Assembly: GCF_963677575.1 (NCBI RefSeq)
Contig: NZ_OY782038.1
Span: forward strand, 1,736,001 to 1,800,000
Origin: an uncultured Draconibacterium sp.
GTDB lineage: Bacteria; Bacteroidota; Bacteroidia; Bacteroidales; Prolixibacteraceae
Length of the DNA: 64,000 nt
Reading direction: 5' to 3'
In this document: one piece after another, positions 33,001 to 42,043 of the stretch
Layout of the letters: each line of letters begins with the position of its first letter
Position numbering within the stretch: position 1 is the first letter of the stretch
The notes under the pieces: generated by a model
The model's input: the letters and a program-made list of their open reading frames with translations, nothing else
What the model was told of the DNA's origin: nothing
The model's database searches: none
Made by a program: the position numbers and the translations under genes

Positions 33001-36000
33001 TTACAGTAAGTGACGGTACAAATACAAGTGCCGGAGAGACTGTGACGGTAAACGTGAATAACATCAATGATAATACACCGGTAGTAACCGCCAGTCAGTC
33101 GTTTAATGTTAATGAAAATGCAGCGAATACAACCAGTGTGGGAACTGTAGCAGCAACTGATGCTGATGCAGGAACAACTTTCTCTGACTGGACAATCACA
33201 GGAGGAAATGGTGATGGCATATTTGCAATAAATACATCCTCTGGAGAAATAACTGTTACAGATAACACAAACCTGGATTATGAAACCAAAACAAGTTATT
33301 CCTTAACAGTTACAGTAAGTGACGGTACAAATACAAGTGCCGGAGAGACTGTGACGGTAAACGTGAATAACATCAATGACAATACACCGGTAGTAACCGC
33401 CAGTCAGTCGTTTAATGTTAATGAAGATGCAGCGAATACAACCAGTGTGGGAACTGTAGCAGCAACTGATGCTGATGCAGGAACAACTTTCTCTGACTGG
33501 ACAATCACAGGAGGAAATGGTGATGGCATATTTGCAATAAATACATCCTCTGGAGAAATAACAGTTACAGATAACACAAACCTGGATTATGAAACCAGGA
33601 CAAGTTATTCCTTAACAGTTACAGTAAGTGACGGTACAAATACAAGTGCCGGAGAGACTGTGACGGTAAACGTGAATAACATCAATGATAATACACCGGT
33701 AGTAACCGCCAGTCAGTCGTTTAATGTTAATGAAAATGCAGCGAATACAACCAGTGTGGGAACTGTAGCAGCAACTGATGCTGATGCAGGAACAACTTTC
33801 TCTGACTGGACAATCACAGGAGGAAATGGTGATGGCACATTTGCAATAAATACATCCACTGGAGAAATAACTGTTACAGATAACACAAACCTGGATTATG
33901 AAACCAGGACAAGTTATTCCTTAACAGTTACAGTAAGTGACGGTACAAATACAAGTGCCGGAGAGACTGTGACGGTAAACGTGAATAACATCAATGATAA
34001 TACACCGGTAGTAACCGCCAGTCAGTCGTTTAATGTTAATGAAAATGCAGCGAATACAACCAGTGTGGGAACTGTAGCAGCAACTGATGCTGATGCAGGA
34101 ACAACTTTCTCTGACTGGACAATCACAGGAGGAAATGGTGATGGCATATTTGCAATAAATACATCCTCTGGAGAAATAACTGTTACAGATAACACAAACC
34201 TGGATTATGAAACCAAAACAAGTTATTCCTTAACAGTTACAGTAAGTGACGGTACAAATACAAGTGCCGGAGAGACTGTGACGGTAAACGTGAATAACAT
34301 CAATGATAATACACCGGTAGTAACCGCCAGTCAGTCGTTTAATGTTAATGAAAATGCAGCGAATACAACCAGTGTGGGAACTGTAGCAGCAACTGATGCT
34401 GATGCAGGAACAACTTTCTCTGACTGGACAATCACAGGAGGAAATGGTGATGGCACATTTGCAATAAATACATCCACTGGAGAAATAACTGTTACAGATA
34501 ACACAAACCTGGATTATGAAACCAGGACAAGTTATTCCTTAACAGTTACAGTAAGTGACGGTACAAATACAAGTGCCGGAGAGACTGTGACGGTAAACGT
34601 GAATAACATCAATGATAATACACCGGTAGTAACCGCCAGTCAGTCGTTTAATGTTAATGAAAATGCAGCGAATACAACCAGTGTGGGAACTGTAGCAGCA
34701 ACTGATGCTGATGCAGGAACAACTTTCTCTGACTGGACAATCACAGGAGGAAATGGTGATGGCATATTTGCAATAAATACATCCTCTGGAGAAATAACTG
34801 TTACAGATAACACAAACCTGGATTATGAAACCAAAACAAGTTATTCCTTAACAGTTACAGTAAGTGACGGTACAAATACAAGTGCCGGAGAGACTGTGAC
34901 GGTAAACGTGAATAACATCAATGACAATACACCGGTAGTAACCGCCAGTCAGTCGTTTAATGTTAATGAAGATGCAGCGAATACAACCAGTGTGGGAACT
35001 GTAGCAGCAACTGATGCTGATGCAGGAACAACTTTCTCTGACTGGACAATCACAGGAGGAAATGGTGATGGCATATTTGCAATAAATACATCCTCTGGAG
35101 AAATAACTGTTACAGATAACACAAACCTGGATTATGAAACCAGAACAAGTTATTCCTTAACAGTTACAGTAAGTGACGGTACAAATACAAGTGCCGGAGA
35201 GACTGTGACGGTAAACGTGAATAACATCAATGATAATACACCGGTAGTAACCGCCAGTCAGTCGTTTAATGTTAATGAAAATGCAGCGAATACAACCAGT
35301 GTGGGAACTGTAGCAGCAACTGATGCTGATGCAGGAACAACTTTCTCTGACTGGACAATCACAGGAGGAAATGGTGATGGCACATTTGCAATAAATACAT
35401 CCACTGGAGAAATAACTGTTACAGATAACACAAACCTGGATTATGAAACCAGGACAAGTTATTCCTTAACAGTTACAGTAAGTGACGGTACAAATACAAG
35501 TGCCGGAGAGACTGTGACGGTAAACGTGAATAACATCAATGATAATACACCGGTAGTAACCGCCAGTCAGTCGTTTAATGTTAATGAAAATGCAGCGAAT
35601 ACAACCAGTGTGGGAACTGTAGCAGCAACTGATGCTGATGCAGGAACAACTTTCTCTGACTGGACAATCACAGGAGGAAATGGTGATGGCATATTTGCAA
35701 TAAATACATCCTCTGGAGAAATAACTGTTACAGATAACACAAACCTGGATTATGAAACCAAAACAAGTTATTCCTTAACAGTTACAGTAAGTGACGGTAC
35801 AAATACAAGTGCCGGAGAGACTGTGACGGTAAACGTGAATAACATCAATGATAATACACCGGTAGTAACCGCCAGTCAGTCGTTTAATGTTAATGAAAAT
35901 GCAGCGAATACAACCAGTGTGGGAACTGTAGCAGCAACTGATGCTGATGCAGGAACAACTTTCTCTGACTGGACAATCACAGGAGGAAATGGTGATGGCA

Positions 36001-39000
36001 TATTTGCAATAAATACATCCTCTGGAGAAATAACTGTTACAGATAACACAAACCTGGATTATGAAACCAAAACAAGTTATTCCTTAACAGTTACAGTAAG
36101 TGACGGTACAAATACAAGTGCCGGAGAGACTGTGACGGTAAACGTGAATAACATCAATGACAATACACCGGTAGTAACCGCCAGTCAGTCGTTTAATGTT
36201 AATGAAGATGCAGCGAATACAACCAGTGTGGGAACTGTAGCAGCAACTGATGCTGATGCAGGAACAACTTTCTCTGACTGGACAATCACAGGAGGAAATG
36301 GTGATGGCATATTTGCAATAAATACATCCTCTGGAGAAATAACAGTTACAGATAACACAAACCTGGATTATGAAACCAAAACAAGTTATTCCTTAACAGT
36401 TACAGTAAGTGACGGTACAAATACAAGTGCCGGAGAGACTGTGACGGTAAACGTGAATAACATCAATGACAATACACCGGTAGTAACCGCCAGTCAGTCG
36501 TTTAATGTTAATGAAGATGCAGCGAATACAACCAGTGTGGGAACTGTAGCAGCAACTGATGCTGATGCAGGAACAACTTTCTCTGACTGGACAATCACAG
36601 GAGGAAATGGTGATGGCATATTTGCAATAAATACATCCTCTGGAGAAATAACTGTTACAGATAACACAAACCTGGATTATGAAACCAAAACAAGTTATTC
36701 CTTAACAGTTACAGTAAGTGACGGTACAAATACAAGTGCCGGAGAGACTGTGACGGTAAACGTGAATAACATCAATGACAATACACCGGTAGTAACCGCC
36801 AGTCAGTCGTTTAATGTTAATGAAGATGCAGCGAATACAACCAGTGTGGGAACTGTAGCAGCAACTGATGCTGATGCAGGAACAACTTTCTCTGACTGGA
36901 CAATCACAGGAGGAAATGGTGATGGCATATTTGCAATAAATACATCCTCTGGAGAAATAACAGTTACAGATAACACAAACCTGGATTATGAAACCAAAAC
37001 AAGTTATTCCTTAACAGTTACAGTAAGTGACGGTACAAATACAAGTGCCGGAGAGACTGTGACGGTAAACGTGAATAACATCAATGACAATACACCGGTA
37101 GTAACCGCCAGTCAGTCGTTTAATGTTAATGAAGATGCAGCGAATACAACCAGTGTGGGAACTGTAGCAGCAACTGATGCTGATGCAGGAACAACTTTCT
37201 CTGACTGGACAATCACAGGAGGAAATGGTGATGGCATATTTGCAATAAATACATCCTCTGGAGAAATAACAGTTACAGATAACACAAACCTGGATTATGA
37301 AACCAAAACAAGTTATTCCTTAACAGTTACAGTAAGTGATGGAAGTCATACCAGTTCATCAGAAACTGTAACTATTAATGTTAATGATGTCTTTGAAAAA
37401 TTAGACCAAAACATTACGTTTAGTCAGCTTGCAGATCGAACATACGGGGATTCTGATTTTAACTTAACCGCAACAGCCAGTTCTGGTTTACCAGTAAGCT
37501 ACTCCAGCTCCAATACGAGTGTAGCGACCATTGATGCCAACACTGTAACCATCATGGGTGCTGGTTCAACAACCATTACAGCCAGCCAGAGCGGCAATGC
37601 CAGTTACAGCGCTGCTACAGATGTGCAGCAGGTGCTAATTGTTACGCCAAGAGCCTTAACTATTATGGCCGATGACAAAACAAAAGTTTATGATGGAATG
37701 GTTTACAGTCCGTTTACTGTAAGTTACGCTGGTTTTGTAACAGGTGAAGATGACACTGATTTAGAAGGAGCCCTGACTTTCAGCGGGACAGCAACAACAG
37801 CCACGAACGTAGGCAATGGTTATGTAATCACACCGGAAGGGTTGACATCCTCTAATTATACCATATCATTTGTTAATGGCTCACTGAACATTACAGCCAA
37901 ACCAATTACGGTAACAGCCGACGAATCTCAAAGCAAAATTTATGGGGAATCTGACCCGACATTGACTTATGGAGTCTCTCCTGCCTTGATAGGAGCTGAT
38001 TCATTTACCGGGTCGCTCACAAGAACTGCCGGTGAAGATGTTGGTACCTACACAATTGCACAGGGGACACTAAGCATAGGTTCTAATTATGCCATAACTT
38101 ATGTAGGCAAAGACTTTGAGATTATCCCTAAAGCGCTAATAGCAACTGCAGACGATAAAACCAAGGAATATGACGGTGTCGTTTACAGTGGCTTCACTGT
38201 AAATTATTCCGGCTTTGTAAATGAAGAGGATGAAGCCTCTCTCGGCGGCTCACTTACTTTCAGTGGTACTGCAATAACGGCAACTGATGTAAGGAATGAT
38301 TATGTGATTACTCCAGGAGGATTAATTTCCGATAATTATGCAATAACTTTTGTAGATGGAACACTTTCCATAACTAAAGCAACACAAATAATTACATTCG
38401 ACGAAGTTCCTTTAAAACATTTGGAAACTGATCCTGATTTCAACCTTGATGCTACAAGCAGTTCCGGGCTTGCGGTAACTTATAGTTATACTTACACCTC
38501 AACAACAGCTCCGGCAGAAGTAAGCCCGACTGGTTTTGTTAGCCTGCTGGCTTCAGGTGAAGTTGAAGTTACGGCTTCTCAGGAAGGAGACAACAATTAT
38601 TTGCCTGCAGAACCTGTTACCCGTACGATGACTATTGAGAGTTCGGATGCAAGCATTCATTCAATAACTATTAACGGTGTAACTTATGACAATCCTGATC
38701 AGGAAATTTATTATCTGATAGACTGTAACGATGAACAGGATAAGGTAGAAATAGATTTTTCAACAGAAGCTAACGCTACCGAAAATACTGGATTGAATTT
38801 CGAAATAGAAACCCCTGCCCCGGGAATTTACAGAAAAGAAATTCAGGTAACTTCACAGGATGATACCAACACCCGTACATACCGGGTTGTAGTTGAGAAA
38901 AGATTTAATTACGAGGATATTATTATTCAGAAATATAATAATGTGCTATTGGTAAATAATAATCCAGAGACTAACGGAGGTTATCGTTTTATTTCATTTA

Positions 39001-39416
39001 ACTGGTATAAGGACGGGCAGTTGATAGGAACCGGGCAATATTATTCAGTAGGCGACAACGCTTCGGACCAGTTGGATTTGAATGCAATGTACTCAGCAGA
39101 AATAGAGACAGAAGATGGCGATATATTAAGTACCTGTGAATCTTCTATCACACTCAAGAGTGCATTTATCCTGAAAGTTGCACCCAACCCGGTACATTCG
39201 GGGAGTACAATCGATGTAACCACAACTTATTCAACAGAAATGTTGACTGATTTAAAGATTACCGTAAGCAATCTTTATGGCGTACAGGTAATGCAGAAGA
39301 TGTCGGGTAGTAATAGCAACCGTATTACCCTTCCGTCATCATTAACCCCGGGGACCTATCTGGTTAGCACAAATGCCGGAGGTATTGAATTAAGTACAAA
39401 AATCATTGTTCAGTAA
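30045..39416 (+). CDS. Giant T9SS-exported adhesin (DUF4347, Calx-beta, 18 cadherin-like repeats, MBG domains)
   Basis: 3123 residues with a signal peptide (KLSAILAAILYLLIVSQNIY). In order: DUF4347 domain (~35-185; IHLFSHGKPGELNLG and ILIYGCNVAKGNTGE), a beta domain to ~370, a cadherin-like segment to ~485, a Calx-beta domain (~487-597, ending TCTITDDDN), then 18 repeats of 103 residues (~599-2452). Next come a Big-type domain (NITFSQLADRTYGDSDF), three MBG/YDG-type domains (KTKVYDGMVYSPFTVSY and similar), another Big-type domain, and a C-terminal T9SS type A sorting domain (VAPNPVHSGSTI...GTYLV). It would be secreted by type IX secretion and anchored at the surface, acting in adhesion, gliding or biofilm. 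It follows the collar genes and precedes an outer-membrane barrel gene. Confidence 0.93.
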   Translation: MKHLHKKLSAILAAILYLLIVSQNIYASIEERKEQEVVFILNSVKEYQTLVTGLKSRTSVRIVDANKNGINQISEFLSSRNNLKAIHLFSHGKPGELNLGTTHLNNDNIKEYLNQLSVIGNALSEEGDILIYGCNVAKGNTGEEFIMNLSKATKADVAASNDLTGNIDLGGDWELEVQTGQLNNYKYLLNNVEKTYKWILATTGTGDGTYSFGTLGAADSGGSGYRTCADKFVVSNAFNGDGSVLYLNSTASATVEFIAEGGSTMKQATVENMEIGLYEGETHLTQFDITLKNASGTTIATHTFSGDLLIDNNDGNISISTLSFSSAWPSGGYDNVASISITYTQDRVSSNFEFRTITLSNISAVVSSNNEPTASGFTASPIYENTAYAFSTTNFSYSDGDGDPLDHVRVTAVPANGSLWVDSDGSGTINGAESALSNNGTVSKANLDAGYLKYLNTNGTSSSFTFDVSDGTDYSTSTYTATLTVTPEPTVTLSLDPSSTISENGGSTYVKATLSNTFDKTVTVNLSFSGTASGTDYSKTGSSINITSGNSTGTITLSGDDDDLNENNETVIVDISTITNGAESGTQQVTCTITDDDNTPVVTASQSFNVNEDAANTTSVGTVAATDADAGTTFSDWTITGGNGDGIFAINTSTGEITVTDNTNLDYETKTSYSLTVTVSDGTNTSAGETVTVNVNNINDNTPVVTASQSFNVNEDAANTTSVGTVAATDADAGTTFSDWTITGGNGDGTFAINTSTGEITVTDNTNLDYETRTSYSLTVTVSDGTNTSAGETVTVNVNNINDNTPVVTASQSFNVNEDAANTTSVGTVAATDADAGTTFSDWTITGGNGDGIFAINTSTGEITVTDNTNLDYETRTSYSLTVTVSDGTNTSAGETVTVNVNNINDNTPVVTASQSFNVNENAANTTSVGTVAATDADAGTTFSDWTITGGNGDGTFAINTSTGEITVTDNTNLDYETRTSYSLTVTVSDGTNTSAGETVTVNVNNINDNTPVVTASQSFNVNENAANTTSVGTVAATDADAGTTFSDWTITGGNGDGIFAINTSSGEITVTDNTNLDYETKTSYSLTVTVSDGTNTSAGETVTVNVNNINDNTPVVTASQSFNVNEDAANTTSVGTVAATDADAGTTFSDWTITGGNGDGIFAINTSSGEITVTDNTNLDYETRTSYSLTVTVSDGTNTSAGETVTVNVNNINDNTPVVTASQSFNVNENAANTTSVGTVAATDADAGTTFSDWTITGGNGDGTFAINTSTGEITVTDNTNLDYETRTSYSLTVTVSDGTNTSAGETVTVNVNNINDNTPVVTASQSFNVNENAANTTSVGTVAATDADAGTTFSDWTITGGNGDGIFAINTSSGEITVTDNTNLDYETKTSYSLTVTVSDGTNTSAGETVTVNVNNINDNTPVVTASQSFNVNENAANTTSVGTVAATDADAGTTFSDWTITGGNGDGTFAINTSTGEITVTDNTNLDYETRTSYSLTVTVSDGTNTSAGETVTVNVNNINDNTPVVTASQSFNVNENAANTTSVGTVAATDADAGTTFSDWTITGGNGDGIFAINTSSGEITVTDNTNLDYETKTSYSLTVTVSDGTNTSAGETVTVNVNNINDNTPVVTASQSFNVNEDAANTTSVGTVAATDADAGTTFSDWTITGGNGDGIFAINTSSGEITVTDNTNLDYETRTSYSLTVTVSDGTNTSAGETVTVNVNNINDNTPVVTASQSFNVNENAANTTSVGTVAATDADAGTTFSDWTITGGNGDGTFAINTSTGEITVTDNTNLDYETRTSYSLTVTVSDGTNTSAGETVTVNVNNINDNTPVVTASQSFNVNENAANTTSVGTVAATDADAGTTFSDWTITGGNGDGIFAINTSSGEITVTDNTNLDYETKTSYSLTVTVSDGTNTSAGETVTVNVNNINDNTPVVTASQSFNVNENAANTTSVGTVAATDADAGTTFSDWTITGGNGDGIFAINTSSGEITVTDNTNLDYETKTSYSLTVTVSDGTNTSAGETVTVNVNNINDNTPVVTASQSFNVNEDAANTTSVGTVAATDADAGTTFSDWTITGGNGDGIFAINTSSGEITVTDNTNLDYETKTSYSLTVTVSDGTNTSAGETVTVNVNNINDNTPVVTASQSFNVNEDAANTTSVGTVAATDADAGTTFSDWTITGGNGDGIFAINTSSGEITVTDNTNLDYETKTSYSLTVTVSDGTNTSAGETVTVNVNNINDNTPVVTASQSFNVNEDAANTTSVGTVAATDADAGTTFSDWTITGGNGDGIFAINTSSGEITVTDNTNLDYETKTSYSLTVTVSDGTNTSAGETVTVNVNNINDNTPVVTASQSFNVNEDAANTTSVGTVAATDADAGTTFSDWTITGGNGDGIFAINTSSGEITVTDNTNLDYETKTSYSLTVTVSDGSHTSSSETVTINVNDVFEKLDQNITFSQLADRTYGDSDFNLTATASSGLPVSYSSSNTSVATIDANTVTIMGAGSTTITASQSGNASYSAATDVQQVLIVTPRALTIMADDKTKVYDGMVYSPFTVSYAGFVTGEDDTDLEGALTFSGTATTATNVGNGYVITPEGLTSSNYTISFVNGSLNITAKPITVTADESQSKIYGESDPTLTYGVSPALIGADSFTGSLTRTAGEDVGTYTIAQGTLSIGSNYAITYVGKDFEIIPKALIATADDKTKEYDGVVYSGFTVNYSGFVNEEDEASLGGSLTFSGTAITATDVRNDYVITPGGLISDNYAITFVDGTLSITKATQIITFDEVPLKHLETDPDFNLDATSSSGLAVTYSYTYTSTTAPAEVSPTGFVSLLASGEVEVTASQEGDNNYLPAEPVTRTMTIESSDASIHSITINGVTYDNPDQEIYYLIDCNDEQDKVEIDFSTEANATENTGLNFEIETPAPGIYRKEIQVTSQDDTNTRTYRVVVEKRFNYEDIIIQKYNNVLLVNNNPETNGGYRFISFNWYKDGQLIGTGQYYSVGDNASDQLDLNAMYSAEIETEDGDILSTCESSITLKSAFILKVAPNPVHSGSTIDVTTTYSTEMLTDLKITVSNLYGVQVMQKMSGSNSNRITLPSSLTPGTYLVSTNAGGIELSTKIIVQ
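31839..37400 (+). repeat. 18 tandem 309-bp coding repeats
   Basis: Repeat starts (ACACCGGTAGTAACCGCC) fall every 309 bp exactly, from 31839 to 37092; the last unit diverges after about 37340. Units encode 103 residues (TPVVTASQSFNVNE...NNINDN). Units differ at four main positions: NED/NEN, GDGI/GDGT, NTST/NTSS and ETK/ETR. The pattern of units 4-8 recurs in units 9-13, and units 15-18 match each other at all four positions. Confidence 0.95.
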
Positions 39417-39471
39417 TGCAATTATCAAAAATGTTGATTATAGAATCTAAATTGAATAAAAAACAGACAAA

Positions 39472-40359
39472 ATGAAACGCTACAAGTTCATATTTTTATC
39501 AATAATACTGTTACTGTTCTTCGGGGCAGTAACGGCCCAGGAAAAAACAAAAAATAAGCAGGAGCTTTCTGTTTACGGGAAAGGTATTCTTAATTCGCTG
39601 AAATATGATTTTGCGGAAGGAGCTGACATAACTAGAGGTGCTGGCGGCGGTTTAGGTATTCAATATTGCCTATATATGAGCAAAAAGTGGAGTATTTCCC
39701 TGGGACTCGGATACGAGCAATATCATTCGAAAGTTTTTTTGTCGGGGTTTACGGATCATTATCAAACATCAGATATGGAGGGAGCAGATTTTGATTTTTA
39801 TTCAACTGTTGATAGCTATGAAGAAAAGCAATCGGTTGCTATGTTAAACCTTCCCATATTATTCAGGTACGAAACGTCTATGCCCTGGGATAATACTTCT
39901 ATTTATGGTGCTGTCGGTTTTCAGTTAGGAATTCCGTTTAGTTCAAAATATAATTCTATTGCAAAGGATTTGACAACCTCGGGTTATTTTCAAGAGTGGG
40001 ATGTCATGCTGGATAATCCTGCTTTTATGGGGTTTGGGAGTTGGGGGACAATAGAAGATAATAACCAGAAGCTGGATTTTCGTAGTAGTTACTCTTTATT
40101 GTTTGAGTTGGGTTTCAAACATGAATTAGATGGAAACTCAAATATATATATCGGTTATTATGCCGACCTGGGATTAAATCAATTAGCAAAAGAAAGCACT
40201 ACTTTAACCTCGCTGATAGAATATGATGCTGATAACCCGACGGAGTTTAAGTTTAATCCATTGTTTTATTCTGCACCACAAGCGCAAGGTGAAGCGTATG
40301 TTGCAAAGCCAAAAATCATGGGATTCGGAATGAAAATTCAATATGCTTTTCAGTTTTAA
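39472..40359 (+). CDS. Outer-membrane beta-barrel protein
   Basis: 295 residues with a signal peptide (KFIFLSIILLLFFGAVTAQ). The mature part shows amphipathic strands alternating with loops (GGGLGIQYCLYMSKKWSISL, GLGYEQYHSK, YSLLFELGFKHELDGNSNIY) and ends with a C-terminal Phe (MKIQYAFQF), as outer-membrane barrels do. The gene is 55 bp downstream of the giant adhesin. PorP/SprF-like barrels commonly pair with T9SS giant adhesins, so it may be the dedicated membrane anchor or passage factor, which is inference. Confidence 0.75.
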   Translation: MKRYKFIFLSIILLLFFGAVTAQEKTKNKQELSVYGKGILNSLKYDFAEGADITRGAGGGLGIQYCLYMSKKWSISLGLGYEQYHSKVFLSGFTDHYQTSDMEGADFDFYSTVDSYEEKQSVAMLNLPILFRYETSMPWDNTSIYGAVGFQLGIPFSSKYNSIAKDLTTSGYFQEWDVMLDNPAFMGFGSWGTIEDNNQKLDFRSSYSLLFELGFKHELDGNSNIYIGYYADLGLNQLAKESTTLTSLIEYDADNPTEFKFNPLFYSAPQAQGEAYVAKPKIMGFGMKIQYAFQF

Positions 40360-40547
40360 AAATGCAACGTGTTCTCATTCCATCGATATTTCTCGTTCAA
40401 ATCTTTTGGTGCAAATTGCAGTTTTGGGGTCATAAGATTCCTAAGATAATTCCTGAAAATATTTTAAGTAAAGTTCTTTAAAGGTGACCTCCAAAATTCA
40501 GAATAAAGTAAATCATTGATATAAAGAAACAAATGGGATGAAGTTTA

Positions 40548-40692
40548 AATCCTGTCATCCCGGCAGATTCAAAATCAAAAAAACATCAAAAGCCTGTAAG
40601 TCAAATGATTTGCAGGCTTTCTTTTTTTAGAAGGTCAAAATACACCTTAAAAACCATTGGTTATGAAACCTATCCGGTGACCTTTAAATTCT
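40548..40692. repeat. Direct repeat, left copy (tRNA-Pro 3' end type attachment site)
   Basis: Aligned by eye with 50909-51055 over about 145 bp. Shared blocks: AAATCCTGTCATCCCG, CAGATTCAAAATC, AAAAGCCTGTAA...AAATGATTTGC, GGTCAAAA, AAAACCATTG, and GGTGACCT. The first block matches the T-arm and acceptor 3' strand of bacterial tRNA-Pro. The copies enclose 10.4 kb of accessory genes. Confidence 0.6.
40591..40618 (+). terminator. Rho-independent terminator
   Basis: AGCCTGTAA and TTGCAGGCT form a 9-bp stem (one G-T pair) around a 10-base loop, followed by TTCTTTTTTT. It follows the tRNA-Pro-like piece and may end the tRNA transcript in an intact copy. Confidence 0.75.
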
Positions 40693-40759
40693 TCTAACTC
40701 AAAGGTCATCGCGGAGTTAGTAATAAGTTGGAAAAATGATAGTTATAGCGTTTTCCTCA

Positions 40760-41169
40760 TTCGGAATAGTACAGTGCAGTTCGCTTTGAAACAAAAAACA
40801 GCAGCAAAAAATGACCTCTTGAGTTATGGTATTGAAGACCCCTGGAAAACACTTAACGAACTGGTCGAATATCACAACGTAAGCATGTGGATGAAAACCT
40901 AAAACAGGGAACGCTTAAAAACGATCATACCACTGCAAAAAAGTATGAACTGGGAGGATATTTTATTATCCGAACTAAACTACAGATTCATCACTGATTT
41001 TGAATTTTACATCACAACCGATCATCAACGTCCAATGGGAAATAATGCGGTTATGAAACACCTCGAACGACTTCTTAAAATGGTATCCATGCCCATTCGG
41101 ATGGAATGGCTGGATAAAAATCCCTTTGCTTCAGTAATTGCAAATTGGTACTATTTAAAAAAACATTAA
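40760..41169 (+). pseudogene. Tyrosine recombinase relic (SAM-like domain)
   Basis: Readable pieces in changing frames: KTLNELVEYHN, TLKNDHTTAKKYE and then FITDFEFYITTDHQRPMGNN with WLDKNPFASV. Together they match the arm and SAM-like domains of Bacteroidota integrases, up to the WLDKNPF block that precedes the catalytic domain. The catalytic domain is absent. It sits just inside the left attachment-like repeat, where an element's integrase is expected. Confidence 0.65.
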
Positions 41170-41190
41170 AATTAGAATAATCAGTTACTC

Positions 41191-41469
41191 TTAGCCATGG
41201 ATTACTGCTTCCCCTCTGGCTATTTTCTTCATTAAGCAAGCTCGGTGGTGTTTTCGTAACATATCCAGTTGAGCATATGACAGACTATTTATTTGTATTT
41301 CATGTTCTTCCAACAGTTCTGTCTCCCAGAACTCGACAAAAGGACAATCTTTCTCGATTACGCTAAAAGGACAGTGGCATATCGGAACCAAAAGATCTGG
41401 ATATTTCTTTAGCTTTTCTTTTCTTCTCATTTGAAAAATGCGTCCTTCGTATGAAATATTGATAGCCAT
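41191..41469 (-). CDS. Hypothetical small Cys-containing protein
   Basis: 92 residues starting MAINISYEGRIFQMRRKEKL. CHCPFSVIEKDCPFVEFW holds three Cys and could bind a metal or form disulfides; a fourth Cys is in KHHRACLMKK. No signal peptide. It directly follows the truncated HlyD gene on the same strand, so it may belong to that decayed peptide-export locus. I do not recognise the family. Confidence 0.5.
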   Translation of the reverse strand: MAINISYEGRIFQMRRKEKLKKYPDLLVPICHCPFSVIEKDCPFVEFWETELLEEHEIQINSLSYAQLDMLRKHHRACLMKKIARGEAVIHG

Positions 41470-41494
41470 CGGGAAAGCAAGAATGACCGTTTCG

Positions 41495-41674
41495 TTAATA
41501 TTGCATTTGAATCTTGGAATTTAGGTTTCCACTGAAATAAACGGCACCGCTCAATAACAAAAGCATTACTACAAAAATAACCGTAATTCCCATACGGATT
41601 ATTCGTGACGGTATCAGCCCGCTAATATTACGGACCTCTTCACTACGTAATTCGATATCTTTGGTTTCATCCAT
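41495..41674 (-). pseudogene. Truncated HlyD-type membrane fusion protein
   Basis: 59 codons: MDETKDIELRSEEVRNISGL, then PSRIIRMGITVIFVVMLLLL, a single membrane anchor, and a stop after NLNSKIQMQY. The ELRSEEVxxIxGxxPxxIIRxGIT pattern is the N-terminus of HlyD partners of Bacteroidota peptidase-domain ABC exporters. The remaining periplasmic part is missing. It begins just after the ABC relic, in the normal operon order. Confidence 0.7.
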
Positions 41675-41675
41675 T

Positions 41676-41907
41676 TTAAGTACCTAATTCCAATTGATTT
41701 TTAACCAGGTTATTATATCTTTTATGTAGTTAATTCTGCATACTTCCATTATCAAGCACAACAATTTAGTCGGTATTTTTACCGTATTTGGCCTGTGCGC
41801 TACCACGACAACAGTTTTTCTCCTGTAAGTATCTCAACAACCCGGTTATCTATTCCGAAAGCAGAACAACTTTGGTTATTTCCAACTACAAATACAAAAT
41901 TTGGGTT
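41676..41907 (-). pseudogene. C-terminal remnant of a peptidase-type ABC exporter
   Basis: With frame changes the minus strand reads NRVVEILTGEK, then TVVVVAHRPNTVK (the switch-His region of an ABC ATPase), IVVLDNGSMQ and HKRYNNLVKNQLELGT. This is the end of the ATP-binding domain of exporters that cleave double-glycine leaders. It contains stops and frameshifts and lacks Walker A, so it is dead. Confidence 0.7.
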
Positions 41908-42043
41908 TTCTACACACATTTATCGAAACACTACTCTTTCTGGAACATCTACATAGAAACATTATGTTGTTTTCACGCTTTTGGGAATGTATTACTCTTT
42001 GTGATTCGACCGTGCATTCGCAATATCAGTTTTTACCAAAAGG

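Larger units (their letters stand above)
40360..40759. other. Spacer with left attachment-like repeat
   Basis: There is no gene. The spacer holds a piece like the 3' end of a tRNA-Pro gene (AAATCCTGTCATCCCGGCA at about 40548-40566), a terminator (40591-40618) and a GGTGACC-type sequence (about 40673-40682). A similar GGTGACC lies at 40485. The same order recurs at 50909-51055. Confidence 0.55.

Noticed and set aside
31839..37400. Long regular repeats as a CRISPR array
   Set aside because: Units are 309 bp, contiguous, in frame and encode a cadherin-like domain; there are no spacers.
40531..40566. Complete tRNA-Pro gene at the left direct repeat
   Set aside because: Only the 3' strand of the T-arm and acceptor can be read; the D and anticodon arms are absent, although a nearby GGGATGA could pair with TCATCCC.
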